A stretch of DNA of 45,482 bases, taken from Planctomycetota bacterium (GTDB taxonomy: Bacteria; Planctomycetota; Planctomycetia; Planctomycetales; Planctomycetaceae). Position numbers and translations under genes: made by a program. The DNA is taken from positions 1 to 45,482 of the forward strand of contig JAEZFD010000009.1 in assembly GCA_023417655.1 (NCBI GenBank). Reading direction: 5' to 3'. Every line of letters starts with the position of its first letter. The stretch's first letter is position 1. The notes under the pieces are model-generated. The model worked only from the letters and a program-made list of their open reading frames with translations. It was not told the origin of the DNA and did not search any database. This document shows, in pieces, positions 1 through 8,640 of the stretch.

Positions 1-93
1 TTGGAAGAGCTCATCGACCAGGCGTATGAATGGTTCGAGGTGAATAACAATCACTACCTCGATATGCGACACTCCTTCGCCAAAGCCGCTTAA
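1..93 (+). CDS. C-terminal end of a truncated ORF, possibly a transposase
   Basis: The window opens inside a reading frame that runs without a stop for 30 codons and ends in TAA at 91-93. The tail is acidic and aromatic (LEELIDQAYEWFEV) and ends in HSFAKAA. This resembles the end of DDE transposases of the IS630 type, but 30 residues are too few to be sure. A transposase-like N-terminal fragment follows at 212 on the same strand, which favours a mobile-element origin. The 5' part lies outside the window. It could equally be the end of an unrelated gene. Confidence 0.4.
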   Translation: MEELIDQAYEWFEVNNNHYLDMRHSFAKAA

Positions 94-211
94 AACTCAC
101 TCCGGTGACGTGGAGGTCCTATTTAGCCATGTAGTACTTGGCCTCGACAAAATGAATGGGTTTCAGGGAGACTCCTGTCAGGTTTCAATTTCCAAGCAAG
201 GAGGCTCAGTC

Positions 212-331
212 ATGGCGAGGTCGACACCCAATCAGTATCCCGTGGTGCTGACGGATGAGCAACGCCAGAGTTTCAGTATTCGTAGTGGTCTGTCTGTCGC
301 TATTTGGCAGGCAATGGATAGAGGCTTCTGA
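212..331 (+). pseudogene. Truncated transposase N-terminus (IS630-like)
   Basis: A short frame starts at ATG 212 behind a good ribosome binding site (GGAGG at 200-204, seven bases before the ATG) and encodes 39 residues before TGA. Its beginning, MARSTPNQYPVVLTDEQRQ followed by IRSG, looks like the N-terminal helix-turn-helix start of IS630-family transposases, which typically read 'YPVVLTDEQR...RSG'. After about residue 28 the similarity is lost and the frame stops, so this is a decayed fragment. It lies downstream of a possible transposase C-terminus in the same orientation, so the two pieces cannot be one element in its original order. The family assignment is from memory of the motif only. 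Confidence 0.45.
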
Positions 332-574
332 GTTTGATCCGGGCGGCAGGGTGGCTGGGGCGCTGTGGCACGTTTTCAATGCAGTGAGGCGTTCATGGCC
401 CCAGTCCGGGCCGTTGTAGTACCGGGGCTATGAACGATGCCCGTTTCCTTGGGGCTTTCTCTTCGACTCTTGTTCTGTCGCCTCCCTCTCGCGAAGATCG
501 GATGTGCCAGGGCTTGGCTGACCTCGCATCTGTCAGTCATTCAGTGGCCCCGGGCTCCAATCCGGAAGGTTCTC

Positions 575-892
575 GTGAACAATCTCTTCGCCAATCTGCC
601 TGCCGCATTGCCGACCGAACTGGTGACGGTTCTCGCTGAGAATTCGCATGTTCGTATTGAGCGAATCGTCTCGACCGGACAGTGCTCGCCGGACGGGTTT
701 TGGTACGATCAGGCAGAGCATGAATGGGTGATTGTCTTGAAGGGGGCGGCCAAGCTGGAGTTTCACGATGGCGCTGCGTTGCACTTAACGCCGGGCGATT
801 CCGTTCTGATTCCAGCTCATCAGCGGCATCGGGTTGCCTGGACGACGCCGGATGAACCGACCGTCTGGCTGGCGGTGTTCTACCGAGAGTGA
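575..892 (+). CDS. Small cupin-fold protein
   Basis: A 105-residue protein with a single cupin_2 barrel. The frame is open further upstream to 437, but GTG 575 is preferred because GGAAGG (563-568) sits six bases ahead and the protein then begins MNNLFANLP, as related short cupins do. The cupin signature is visible: W-Y-D-Q-x-x-x-E-W-V-x-V-L-x-G near residues 45-60, then a second motif L-x-P-G-D-S-V-L-I-P-A-H-x-x-H-R-V near 72-89. The Glu and the His pair are consistent with a metal site. Such proteins are often described as phosphomannose-isomerase-like cupins, with substrate unknown. It stands alone, with no operon partner in view. Confidence 0.85.
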   Translation: MNNLFANLPAALPTELVTVLAENSHVRIERIVSTGQCSPDGFWYDQAEHEWVIVLKGAAKLEFHDGAALHLTPGDSVLIPAHQRHRVAWTTPDEPTVWLAVFYRE

Positions 893-1181
893 ACGGGACG
901 AAGTGCCGATGTTGTTTGCCGGGCGACTTGTTCGCATAGCGTCAGCAGGGCGAACATGAATCGGTGAGGGACTCTTGGTGCGACCCGATCCTGGGGTCCG
1001 AGTGCATCGGTCGATCCGTGGTGTGTCCCAATGTTCTGCGAGCAGCGGTGAACCGTGGGTGAAGCGGCAACTCGCTTCGCGAGGACACGTGAACTATGTT
1101 CTCACTACCCGCGGAGGTGTGCTGAGCGGGAGTTGGTCTCACAAGTGGGGGCGCCGAGCCTGAGGATTTCCGGAGCTGATC

Positions 1182-1970
1182 GTGGAGATTCCAAATCTTT
1201 TCACCCAGTCAAAAGAAGCCAGACGCTTTTATTCCCTTATGCTGGCCCGACTGGGGATGTACGAAGAGTTCGACAAAGTCCTTGAGGGGTGTTCACGAAT
1301 CCGCGAATACGCCATTGCGACAGTCGGAGAATGTGAGTCGCTGTTTACACACTCTTTCGAGCGAGATGCGTACTGGTATTTGGGACGCCATATAGAGAAT
1401 TGGGAACGTCACACTCGATATGAGTTCGCCGTCTTTGGACAGCCGTTGGACCCAGCTGCCTTACCTGAAATCAATTTGGAGGTTCTCTGTGCCCTCGATT
1501 CGCGGGTTCCGCTCCATTACGCATGCGGACAATTTCGAGAAGCAGCACAGTGTCGCGAGATTTATCTCAAGTATGCGATGCAGAAGAGCTCGACGGACCA
1601 CCTGATCGCTTATGTCGTCAATGATGATGAAATTCCGTCGCATCCCGTCCGAGTGACCCTCCAACATGCCTACCAATCTCAGGGATTGAAGGTCAGTCAC
1701 TGGACGCAATGGCCCGCGTTTGTTGCTGGCCTTCCCCAATCCATGTTAAAGGCTGCGGGAGTGAGTCACGAAGCGTTGCTGTCGGATGCAGAATTATTGC
1801 AATCTGTTGTCAAGGCGCTTACTCGCCGCCTGAGGAGGAACGTGTCAAGAAGCAAGCGCCCTGTGAACCCGACGGTCTCGCCGAGGGAGGAGGAACTCCT
1901 GGACTGGTTTCCGATGCTGGTTTCTTATCCCTATCCAATGGAAGACGAGGAAATGGACTGTGTTGACTGA
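1182..1970 (+). CDS. Hypothetical protein, 262 aa, unrecognised
   Basis: An open frame with good coding character starts at GTG 1182 behind a GGAG at 1171-1174. It has no signal peptide and no membrane segment, so it is probably cytoplasmic. The sequence is rich in aromatic and acidic residues, and the middle (about residues 60-175) could be helical, with repeated pairs such as YWYLGRH and HYACGQFREAAQC. The C-terminus has a basic patch (RRLRRNVSRSKR) followed by an acidic tail ending DEEMDCVD. I recognise no family. Its isolated position beside transposase debris suggests accessory content. A role such as an immunity protein is possible but not shown. Confidence 0.6.
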   Translation: MEIPNLFTQSKEARRFYSLMLARLGMYEEFDKVLEGCSRIREYAIATVGECESLFTHSFERDAYWYLGRHIENWERHTRYEFAVFGQPLDPAALPEINLEVLCALDSRVPLHYACGQFREAAQCREIYLKYAMQKSSTDHLIAYVVNDDEIPSHPVRVTLQHAYQSQGLKVSHWTQWPAFVAGLPQSMLKAAGVSHEALLSDAELLQSVVKALTRRLRRNVSRSKRPVNPTVSPREEELLDWFPMLVSYPYPMEDEEMDCVD

Positions 1971-2191
1971 CGACCGCAACCTGCGATCAGCGGATGGACG
2001 GGATCCTGCCGCTCTGCAGTGACTCAAGTTGCCTACCCCCTTCGCGCGAACATCCGATGGGCTGGGTCGTGATCGAGCCAGCCGACATCACTGCCCTGGA
2101 CTTCGTTTGTGATTACATCTCTCAAGTTTTGGAGGTGTTCGAGCAAGTCTTGATCTTCATGGCTGAGCGGTCACTTGTTGACCGACTGGCT

Positions 2192-2563
2192 CTAATCAAG
2201 CTGCAAGTTATGTGTTGAACTGGAAGTGAAACTGATTTCCCGATCCAGCGATCCCTCGTGGTACTTCACGGGGATGGCGTCGAGCAGTTTTTCTTTCTTC
2301 TCGACAGCAAGCACGAAATAGGTGTATCGCCCAGGAACAAGGCTGACCTCATATTTCCCGTTCTGAACCGGGATCCCCTTGGGGAGGCCGTCGCCTGTCG
2401 GCTGGAATCTCAGGATCACGTTGTTCACTGGCTTCCCAAGCGACGTGACTGTTCCAGAGACTTGCACTGGCGTGGCCGTCTGATGGACCGTCACTCCACC
2501 ACAACCGGCGAGAGATGAACCAACCAGCAATACGAAAATAACGTGACGAGATCGTGTCCACAT
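2192..2563 (-). CDS. Small lipoprotein partner of DUF1559 (cassette 1)
   Basis: A 123-residue exported protein with a basic start, a hydrophobic stretch and a lipobox S-L-A-G-C ending at Cys21, so it should be lipid-anchored. The mature part is a beta-rich domain resembling the carboxypeptidase-regulatory (CarboxypepD_reg) fold: V-S-G-T-V-T-S-L-G-K-P-V, then F-Q-P-T-G-D and N-G-K-Y-E-V-S-L-V-P-G-R-Y. It follows the DUF1559 gene on the same strand with a 189-base gap that holds a 12-bp hairpin. Planctomycetes commonly place such a lipoprotein directly after a DUF1559 gene; the function of the pair is unknown. Confidence 0.85.
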   Translation of the reverse strand: MWTRSRHVIFVLLVGSSLAGCGGVTVHQTATPVQVSGTVTSLGKPVNNVILRFQPTGDGLPKGIPVQNGKYEVSLVPGRYTYFVLAVEKKEKLLDAIPVKYHEGSLDREISFTSSSTHNLQLD

Positions 2564-2582
2564 GAAATTAACCCTGAATGAT

Positions 2583-2618
2583 GCAGGGCCTGCCTGGCAT
2601 TCCCCCGGCAGGCTCTGC
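2583..2618 (-). terminator. Hairpin between DUF1559 and lipoprotein genes (cassette 1)
   Basis: Arms 2583-2594 and 2607-2618 pair over 12 bp (GCAGGGCCTGCC with GGCAGGCTCTGC, one G-T wobble) around a 12-base loop. There is no T-run after it in the direction of transcription. It may be a partial terminator, a processing site or an mRNA-stabilising structure that sets different levels for the two genes. Similar hairpins occupy the same place in cassettes 4 and 6. Confidence 0.55.
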
Positions 2619-2752
2619 GTGAATTACGAGAAATGACTGTTCTGCACTTCGAATAGAGCGGTTCTGCGAATCATTTGGCCGGTCTGACAGGCGGGCAGCA
2701 GCGAACTGACTGGTGAAATGCGCCACGCGACCAAGTATTAGACCGAACCGGT

Positions 2753-3895
2753 TTAGAACTCTCCGACAGCGTTCCCGTCGGCGGCACCTGCAATCCACTT
2801 CAGAACCAATGAATCGAGGCTTTCTCCCAGGAACCGCACCGAGCCATCGCCCATGACAGCATGACATCCGCCCACATGAAAACTGAAAGGTTCATCGTTG
2901 GGGCCGCAATTGTTTACCGTCCACCGGCACTCCGGCGGGCCTCCCATCGGAGATGCAAACGCATTAATCTTTGCCTGCTTCGATCCCGGAGAGAGAGCAT
3001 TGCTGGGACCTGAGATACCATTCGTCCCTGCATCAGGATCGGCCCAGGCATACATGCGGCGACCACGTGTCGCGCCGCCTTCCCAGGCAGGTCCTTCATC
3101 GACTGGTGAGGTTCGATTCGAGAGTGATGCGAACTCGCCAGCATTCGGGTGCGACCGCCCTGCATCCTCAATACAGAGGATCGTATTTGACGTCCCATCG
3201 GTGATCGCTCCGAGCTTCCGCTTTGGCTCGCAGCTCAGAAATCCCTGGACGGTCACGCCGGGCAGTGTCCGTCGGGCCGAGGCTGCGCGGGAACGGTAGT
3301 TGGCCTGCGTCGAATCATGTTCAATATCACTGGTCGTGATGAACATGTAGTCCCAGACTCCGAAGCCGTCTGTCGCGCGGGCTCCGGCATCCATTGGGGT
3401 CGACGGGCAGACAAATGACGGGATATGCGTTTTGGCCGCAGCAACCGTCTCAGGGTGAGCCGCGTCGTTATAAACTCGACCGATCGCATTGGGGTCGAGG
3501 TTTGCGATGTCGTATCCGGCTGCCGCCATCTGATCGAACCGCAGAGAATGGTCCATTTTATTGTAGACATTCGCCTGATCGAGATATGCCAGCAGCAAGG
3601 TCGGTACCGACTCAGTCATATACTTGGTATCAGAACTTCCGGTGCTGTTGCACTGCCCTGAGTGAGGCAGGTACCCATACGAACTCTCAAAGTTGTGTAG
3701 CGCCAGTCCAACCTGCTTCATATTGTTCTTGCACTGGCTGCGGCGAGCCGCTTCTCGCGCCTGTTGCACTGCAGGCAACAGTAATGAAATCAGGACGGCG
3801 ATGATTGCGATCACGACCAGTAATTCAATCAGCGTGAACCCTGCCCGTTGCACTTTGGTAATGCGACGTTCTTTGTAGCCCTTGCGTGAAATCAT
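2753..3895 (-). CDS. DUF1559 pseudopilin-like protein (cassette 1)
   Basis: A 380-residue protein with a type IV prepilin-like N-terminus: a basic leader, G-F-T-L-I-E at residues 19-24, then a hydrophobic helix and the family-typical block A-V-Q-Q-A-R-E-A-A-R-R-S-Q-C-K-N-N. Processing should occur between Gly19 and Phe20 by a prepilin peptidase. The body is the DUF1559 (SBP_bac_10-like) domain with H-V-G-G-C-H...G-D-G-S-V-R-F near the C-terminus, and it ends in V-G-E-F. ATG 3895 follows GGAGAGGG. The leader mRNA carries a 7-bp inverted repeat at 3920-3940. The role of the family is not established; it may form pseudopilus or surface structures. Confidence 0.93.
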   Translation of the reverse strand: MISRKGYKERRITKVQRAGFTLIELLVVIAIIAVLISLLLPAVQQAREAARRSQCKNNMKQVGLALHNFESSYGYLPHSGQCNSTGSSDTKYMTESVPTLLLAYLDQANVYNKMDHSLRFDQMAAAGYDIANLDPNAIGRVYNDAAHPETVAAAKTHIPSFVCPSTPMDAGARATDGFGVWDYMFITTSDIEHDSTQANYRSRAASARRTLPGVTVQGFLSCEPKRKLGAITDGTSNTILCIEDAGRSHPNAGEFASLSNRTSPVDEGPAWEGGATRGRRMYAWADPDAGTNGISGPSNALSPGSKQAKINAFASPMGGPPECRWTVNNCGPNDEPFSFHVGGCHAVMGDGSVRFLGESLDSLVLKWIAGAADGNAVGEF

Positions 3896-3919
3896 TTTCC
3901 CTCTCCAGTGTTTGTGTCG

Positions 3920-3940
3920 AGTGTCGGCCTCTTCGACACT
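3920..3940 (-). promoter_or_regulatory. Inverted repeat in the leader of the cassette 1 DUF1559 gene
   Basis: AGTGTCG (3920-3926) and CGACACT (3934-3940) form a perfect 7-bp stem with a 7-base loop. It lies about 25 bases upstream of ATG 3895, just ahead of the ribosome binding site. It could be a leader hairpin or a repressor site. Nothing shows which. Confidence 0.35.
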
Positions 3941-4609
3941 AAAGATGCCCGCCGATCACTGGGAGGGGATTATCCATCCCCTTTATGACGTTCTGATGAA
4001 CACTTGAAGAAAAGAATGCACCGAACCCATTCGGAGTGAAGGGCAATTGAAGATTCCTGCTAATCACGTAAATGAACGCCCGCTCAATTCGTAGACGATC
4101 CATAATCAATTGAACGAAGAGCCGCACTTAACTCAGTCAATGACTCCGAGTCGGGCGTTCCTCTACGGAACTGTCGGCCTCTCAATCGATTCCAGCGGAG
4201 CTGATCGTGCTTGACTGAGGGACGAAGGATGACTGATCGCACTGGAACAGTCGGCAGCCAGGACCAGCCGGACAGTCGACGTCCATCATCTGCGCCGTCC
4301 CAGTGTCTTCTCGCAATCTTCTTATGGCCGAGCGTTTCTCACACAGGGAGATGGCAGCAGGTCCGTTGGATCTTGGGCGGACTTCTCCAGCAGTTGCATC
4401 GGCTGAACCCGTGGGAGGAAGTGGCGGGGATGAGACCGGCGGTTCTCCCCGGTGAGCGTGAGCCATCTGGTTGATGCGATTACCATCCCACATAGCGGGC
4501 AGAACATCTTTGCTTCCGGCGTGCATTTCAGCTTGGGGAGCTCTGCCGCAATCGCAATGCGGAGTGAACTGGGTCTTGAGGATTCAGCCTGCGACACAGG
4601 AAGGAGTCG

Positions 4610-4729
4610 ATGAAACGGCGAGAGATCCCCCTCCCCCGGTTTCAGAGTCCAGAAGTCAGGGGGAATCAGTTCCGCCGATTTCTTCGACTGGGCAGCGCGG
4701 CTGCAAACGCTTTCTCAAAGGGATTCTGA
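4610..4729 (+). pseudogene. Possible remnant of a Tat-exported protein N-terminus
   Basis: ATG 4610 follows a strong ribosome binding site (GGAAGGAG at 4599-4606). The 39-codon frame begins MKRREIPLPRF and contains R-R-F-L-R-L-G-S-A-A-A, which resembles the twin-arginine leader of DUF1501-type proteins ('RRxFLRLGS'). It stops at TGA 4727-4729, and I see no continuation of such a protein downstream in another frame. It may be a truncated pseudogene, a true small peptide or chance. Confidence 0.25.
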
Positions 4730-5062
4730 ACCGGTCTTCTCGTGAATCGTCGCAGGAGCGTGATCTCTCATAATCGCTTCCGCGTAGTAACTTCCTTACT
4801 GGTCAGATGTAGAAACGGACGATCGACCTGCGACTGGTCGAATTCCATCTTCTTCATTTCACGATCATGCGGGTGTGCCGATTTGGCGCAAATTACTTTG
4901 CCGAGGCTGCTTAGGTCTCGAGTCGTGATGAACGGATCACTTGTGGTCATTTTCTGGTCAGCGAAGAGTTCGCATGTGTAGCAAAAAAAGAAAAAACAAT
5001 GTCCAATTTGATGCCACATCGGCAAAGACTGAAATGACAAATTGCCTTCCACCGAGATCGGA

Positions 5063-5620
5063 ATGGTTTTCGCGCGGAACAGAATTCTGGAAATCCCGCC
5101 GAGTCGTGGTCGCCACGGTGTCTTCATCAAATTGTGGACGGCGGGCTTCCGACGCATTCGCGCCTATGTCTACACCATGGTTTTCAATTGGGCGGACGCC
5201 GAGGATCTCTGTCAGGAAGTCGGGGTGGCCGCTTGGGAAAGCTTTGACGAATTCGACGAGTCGCAGGACTTCGTCGCCTGGGTCTGCGGAATTGCTCGCA
5301 ACAAAGTGCTGATGTTCAATCGTAAGGCCCGTCGCAGAATCGTCGCCACGGATGCCCTGCTGAATGAACTTGATCGCAGGATGAAAGCCCGATCACGTGC
5401 TCTGGGAACGCAGGTTGATGCACTTCAGGTCTGTCTCTCGCAGTTGAAGGACCATGAGCGGACCCTCGTGAAGAGCTACTACTTTCAGGAATCATCGATG
5501 CAGGAGATTTCTGAACGGACAGGTCGTTCGTTACAGGCTCTCTATAAATCTCTCCAGAGAATTCACGCTCGCCTGTTCGAGTGCATGCGACGCCGCAGTG
5601 GCGACGGGAGCGAGCAATGA
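5063..5620 (+). CDS. ECF-type RNA polymerase sigma factor
   Basis: A 185-residue sigma-70 family factor of the planctomycete ECF type. Region 2 is visible as W-A-D-A-E-D-L-C-Q-E-V (about residues 45-55) followed by F-V-A-W-V-C-G-I-A-R-N-K-V; region 4 as L-K-D-H-E-R-T-L-V-K-S-Y-Y-F and I-S-E-R-T-G-R-S-L-Q-A-L-Y-K-S-L. The frame is open to a TTG at 5042, but ATG 5063 is the first standard start; neither has a strong Shine-Dalgarno sequence. Its stop overlaps the start of the FecR gene (ATGA at 5617-5620), so the two are translationally coupled. It probably directs RNA polymerase to promoters of surface-protein genes and is likely controlled by the next gene product. Confidence 0.92.
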   Translation: MVFARNRILEIPPSRGRHGVFIKLWTAGFRRIRAYVYTMVFNWADAEDLCQEVGVAAWESFDEFDESQDFVAWVCGIARNKVLMFNRKARRRIVATDALLNELDRRMKARSRALGTQVDALQVCLSQLKDHERTLVKSYYFQESSMQEISERTGRSLQALYKSLQRIHARLFECMRRRSGDGSEQ

Positions 5621-6987
5621 CCGATCGGGACCGGCTGCAGCAACTCCTCAATCTTCAACGCCCTGAACGGGAATCTGTTGAGGTCGTCAGTCAGATTCGT
5701 GAACTCATTGAGCGCGATCTTGACGCGTTGGACCTGTACATCGAGTGGTGTCACTTCGAGTCCAATTTGCAATGGTTGGCGGATGGCTCTGAAATCGCTG
5801 AATCAGTGGTTGTCAGCCAGATTCGTGCCGAACGGAAGCTGAATCTGCGGATTCGGATCTGGTCGTCGGTCGCGTGTGTTTCAGTATTGTCTGTTCTGAC
5901 GGTGCTCGCCTGGGGGTGGAGTGTTCATCGGGAGCATCGGCATGAGCCGGTTGCTCCACTCGCAGGGTATGTTGAATTCACAGAACCGGAAACGACGTTG
6001 AGAGGTGTCTCACCTCGAACGCTCATCCGACAAGGTTCTGAAATCGAGTGCGATGCCGGAGCCTTCCATCTGCGAATGGATAGTGGTGCTCTCCTGGCTG
6101 GCTCTGGACCTGCAAAGCTGGTCGTTCACAACTCACAGTTGGTCGAGGTGATTCAAGGAACCGTTGTTGCGGATGTCCCTCCCCGTGGCTTCGGGTTTTC
6201 ACTTCTCACACCAGGCGGAAAGATCGTCGATTTGGGGACCAAATTTGGAGTTCGGGTTCTGGAAGACCGCTCTTCTGAAGTTCATGTTTTTCAAGGACGG
6301 GTACAGGCAGCCAAAAATTCCTCGTCAGGGATCGAAGTGACGGCGGGCTCTGCCCGATCAATCAAGGCAACAGGTGAGATCGGGCCGAAGGCAAGTGCGG
6401 ATCCGATTCTTTTCAATCGTGAACTAATCCGGTTGGCAGGGGTCCGCTCGGTCTCTGCAAACCTGAAATATCTGGAAAGCCCCCCGGCCTCGTTCATTGA
6501 TCCGGAGCTCTCTCAACCGGGAATCTTTCTGGTCCTGGAACGTCGCAATGTCTCGTTACCGCGCTCATCCGACCTGTTCGACGCTTTACCGGGGGTGTAT
6601 CTCCATGATGCCCTCCCTGCTCCAGCAGACCTCCCGCCCGGCGACGTGTTTGACTCATATCTGATTCATGGCAATCACCATGGCACTTCAAACGTTAACA
6701 GAGCAGAGCTGACCTTTGAGCATCCCATTGTCGCCGTCGCACTCAGTGCCAAACAGCTCCATGAAACGGATCAGGCGTGCGGGCATCCTGGCATCCGTTA
6801 TCCCCGCGAGTTGGGAGGACAGGAGCCTTTCGAGAATCGCGGCTTTGTCCACAGTCCTGAGGCTTTGGCGGAGGCCGGTGACATCCTCGAAATTTTGCCT
6901 GACCAGCGAACATTGCGTCTGACGATGAGTTGTGGATTTCAACGGATTGATGAGATCCGGATTTTTGTTGCTCGACCGGTGAACTGA
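5617..6987 (+). CDS. FecR-domain membrane protein, probable anti-sigma regulator
   Basis: A 456-residue single-pass membrane protein. ATG 5617 is used because it overlaps the sigma-factor stop and has GGGAG upstream. Residues 1-75 form a cytoplasmic helical module (E-R-D-L-D-A-L-D-L-Y-I-E-W-C-H-F) like that of planctomycete anti-sigma proteins. One transmembrane helix lies near 85-105 (VACVSVLSVLTVLAWGW). The FecR domain spans about 140-260, with G-A-L-L-A-G-S-G-P-A and T-P-G-G-K-I-V-D-L-G-T-K-F-G-V. The C-terminal 170 residues form an extracytoplasmic domain I do not recognise. By analogy with FecI/FecR systems it should sense a surface signal and control the upstream sigma factor. A DUF1559/lipoprotein pair follows 63 bases later. 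Confidence 0.88.
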   Translation: MTDRDRLQQLLNLQRPERESVEVVSQIRELIERDLDALDLYIEWCHFESNLQWLADGSEIAESVVVSQIRAERKLNLRIRIWSSVACVSVLSVLTVLAWGWSVHREHRHEPVAPLAGYVEFTEPETTLRGVSPRTLIRQGSEIECDAGAFHLRMDSGALLAGSGPAKLVVHNSQLVEVIQGTVVADVPPRGFGFSLLTPGGKIVDLGTKFGVRVLEDRSSEVHVFQGRVQAAKNSSSGIEVTAGSARSIKATGEIGPKASADPILFNRELIRLAGVRSVSANLKYLESPPASFIDPELSQPGIFLVLERRNVSLPRSSDLFDALPGVYLHDALPAPADLPPGDVFDSYLIHGNHHGTSNVNRAELTFEHPIVAVALSAKQLHETDQACGHPGIRYPRELGGQEPFENRGFVHSPEALAEAGDILEILPDQRTLRLTMSCGFQRIDEIRIFVARPVN

Positions 6988-7050
6988 GAGCGTGCCTTTC
7001 AGTTCGCAGTCATTTCGATTGTTTTTCGTTCTGGAGTAGAGGAGCTTGAA

Positions 7051-8073
7051 ATGGTGAGCGTTCAAAAGCGGTATCGCGCATTTACGCTGATTGAGCTGCT
7101 GGTGGTCATCGCAATTATCGCGGTCCTGATCGCCCTGCTGTTGCCTGCCGTCCAGCAGGCGCGTGAAGCAGCCCGGCGTTCGCAGTGCAAAAACAACCTG
7201 AAGCAACTCGGGCTGGCGATGCACAACTATCTCGACACGTTCAGTGTCTTCCCGCCTGGGTATGTGGATCTGCGCGGCAATCCTGGCTCGAACACAACGC
7301 TGCAGGACAATCATGGACACTGGGCCTGGTCGGCAATGATTCTGCCATATGTCGAGCTCGGGACGATCTACAACACTCTGCAGGTGGGAACGAGAACCGC
7401 TTCCGAGGCAGCGACGTCGCATCGAGCCATTATGCAGACGCCCTACTCCGTCTTTCGATGTCCGTCTGATACAGGTCCGGCGACGAACACGGCCAATCTG
7501 GGAAGCGGGATTATGAATTCCGCCGGGACGGAAGTTCCGCTCTCACTGACAAACTACGTTGCATCCGCAAATTCCAAGCAGGTCCGTCAACATAAAGCGA
7601 CGAGAAGCGATGATGGAACGACTGGTTCCACCGGAATGTTCTATCGGGACAGCAATGTCAGTATGCGGAATCTGACAGACGGAAGCAGCAACACAATTAT
7701 GGTTGGCGAACGTGCCTATGAGCGCGGAGGATTCCGTCAGAATGCCGGGTCACTGTTTGCCACGCGCGATCGTGATCGCGGGGGGCCACAGCATCAGAAT
7801 CACACTTCTCCTGATCATTACTACGATCAGGGAATGCCAATCATTCTCGGGATGACTTACTGGTCAATCAACCCGATCCTGACAACAAGTAGCAACAACG
7901 ACCGGATGCCTTCCTTTAGCAGTCAGCACACTGGCGGGGCGCACTTTGTTTTTGCCGACGGCTCTGTTCGATTCGTAAGTGAGTTCGTGCATAACAATCA
8001 GTCCACGGTCGACGACAGCACGATTGAGTATCTGGCCAGTATTGCAGACGGCAAAGTTGTCGGGGATTTCTAA
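7051..8073 (+). CDS. DUF1559 pseudopilin-like protein (cassette 2)
   Basis: A 340-residue protein that starts MVSVQKRYRA and then has the prepilin block F-T-L-I-E-L-L at residue 11, with hydrophobic helix and A-R-E-A-A-R-R-S-Q-C-K-N-N. Unusually, Ala precedes the Phe, where classical prepilins have Gly. The C-terminal signature reads S-S-Q-H-T-G-G-A-H-F-V-F-A-D-G-S-V-R-F and the end is V-G-D-F. ATG 7051 follows GGAG/GAGG motifs at 7033-7044. The gene lies 63 bases after the FecR gene with no hairpin between them, so it may share the sigma/FecR transcript and be the target of that system. Confidence 0.93.
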   Translation: MVSVQKRYRAFTLIELLVVIAIIAVLIALLLPAVQQAREAARRSQCKNNLKQLGLAMHNYLDTFSVFPPGYVDLRGNPGSNTTLQDNHGHWAWSAMILPYVELGTIYNTLQVGTRTASEAATSHRAIMQTPYSVFRCPSDTGPATNTANLGSGIMNSAGTEVPLSLTNYVASANSKQVRQHKATRSDDGTTGSTGMFYRDSNVSMRNLTDGSSNTIMVGERAYERGGFRQNAGSLFATRDRDRGGPQHQNHTSPDHYYDQGMPIILGMTYWSINPILTTSSNNDRMPSFSSQHTGGAHFVFADGSVRFVSEFVHNNQSTVDDSTIEYLASIADGKVVGDF

Positions 8074-8138
8074 TCTCTCGTTGCGATCAATGTTCTAAAT
8101 AATTTCCTCATCTGGCGAGATCATTTTCAGGAGTTGCT

Positions 8139-8612
8139 GTGCAGTTGATCAATCATTTCGCAAAGGGGCCGAACCCCTTCCCTGCTCTCGTCCTGAGAGT
8201 GACACGAAACTGTTTCGTTGGTGCCTGCCTTACTCTGGTTCTTCTTACGGGATGCTCGCGTTCACCCCTTGATCGTGATGTCGGGAGGGTCAGCGGGATC
8301 GTGACCTTCGAGGGAAAGCCTCTTGAGGGAGCACAGGTCTTGTTTCAACCGAGTGATTTCCGTCCTTCCGTCGGGGTCACTGACAAGAGCGGCCGTTATG
8401 AGTTGCAGCTGACGCAAAATATCATGGGCGCCGTGGTCGGTGACCATCAGGTCCGTATTACGACGGAACAGTTTGCTCAGGGAGGAGAAGGTGGTGCTGA
8501 GGCCAAGCCTGCCCGAGCAGAGTTCCTGCCTGAGAAGTTCCACGAAAAGACAGAGCTGACCGCATCAGTGAAGCCCGGCAAGAACCAGTTTAACTTCGAT
8601 CTGACGAAATGA
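8139..8612 (+). CDS. Small lipoprotein partner of DUF1559 (cassette 2)
   Basis: A 157-residue protein beginning at GTG 8139 with CAGGAG seven bases upstream. The N-terminal region is long and basic before the hydrophobic core, and the lipobox L-L-T-G-C ends at about residue 39. The mature domain is a CarboxypepD_reg-like beta sandwich: V-S-G-I-V-T-F-E-G-K-P-L-E-G-A, then F-Q-P-S-D and S-G-R-Y-E-L. A later start would shorten the leader but has no better ribosome binding site. It follows the DUF1559 gene by 65 bases without a hairpin and is closed by the terminator at 8641. Confidence 0.88.
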   Translation: MQLINHFAKGPNPFPALVLRVTRNCFVGACLTLVLLTGCSRSPLDRDVGRVSGIVTFEGKPLEGAQVLFQPSDFRPSVGVTDKSGRYELQLTQNIMGAVVGDHQVRITTEQFAQGGEGGAEAKPARAEFLPEKFHEKTELTASVKPGKNQFNFDLTK

Positions 8613-8640
8613 GTCATTGAGAGTCTTGGATAACAAGAAG

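Larger units (their letters stand above)
3896..5062. other. Long region without a convincing gene
   Basis: About 1.2 kb between a DUF1559 gene and a divergent sigma-factor gene. Open frames on both strands are short, Arg/Ser/Pro-rich and without recognisable motifs. It should contain the promoters of both flanking genes. An inverted repeat lies at 3920-3940 and a small palindrome (GACTC C GAGTC) at 4142-4152. A 39-codon frame with a good ribosome binding site at 4610 looks like a decayed Tat leader. The region may be gene remains. Confidence 0.6.

Noticed and set aside
2753..3895. DUF1559 proteins as true type IV pilins.
   Set aside because: No pilus assembly gene (pilB, pilC, pilQ) is in the window, and the family is far larger than pilins; only the N-terminal processing motif is shared.
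4182..5157. Minus-strand frames of 114 and 129 codons in the gene-poor region.
   Set aside because: Composition is Ser/Pro/Arg-rich, no motif or ribosome binding site is seen, and the second overlaps the sigma-factor gene.
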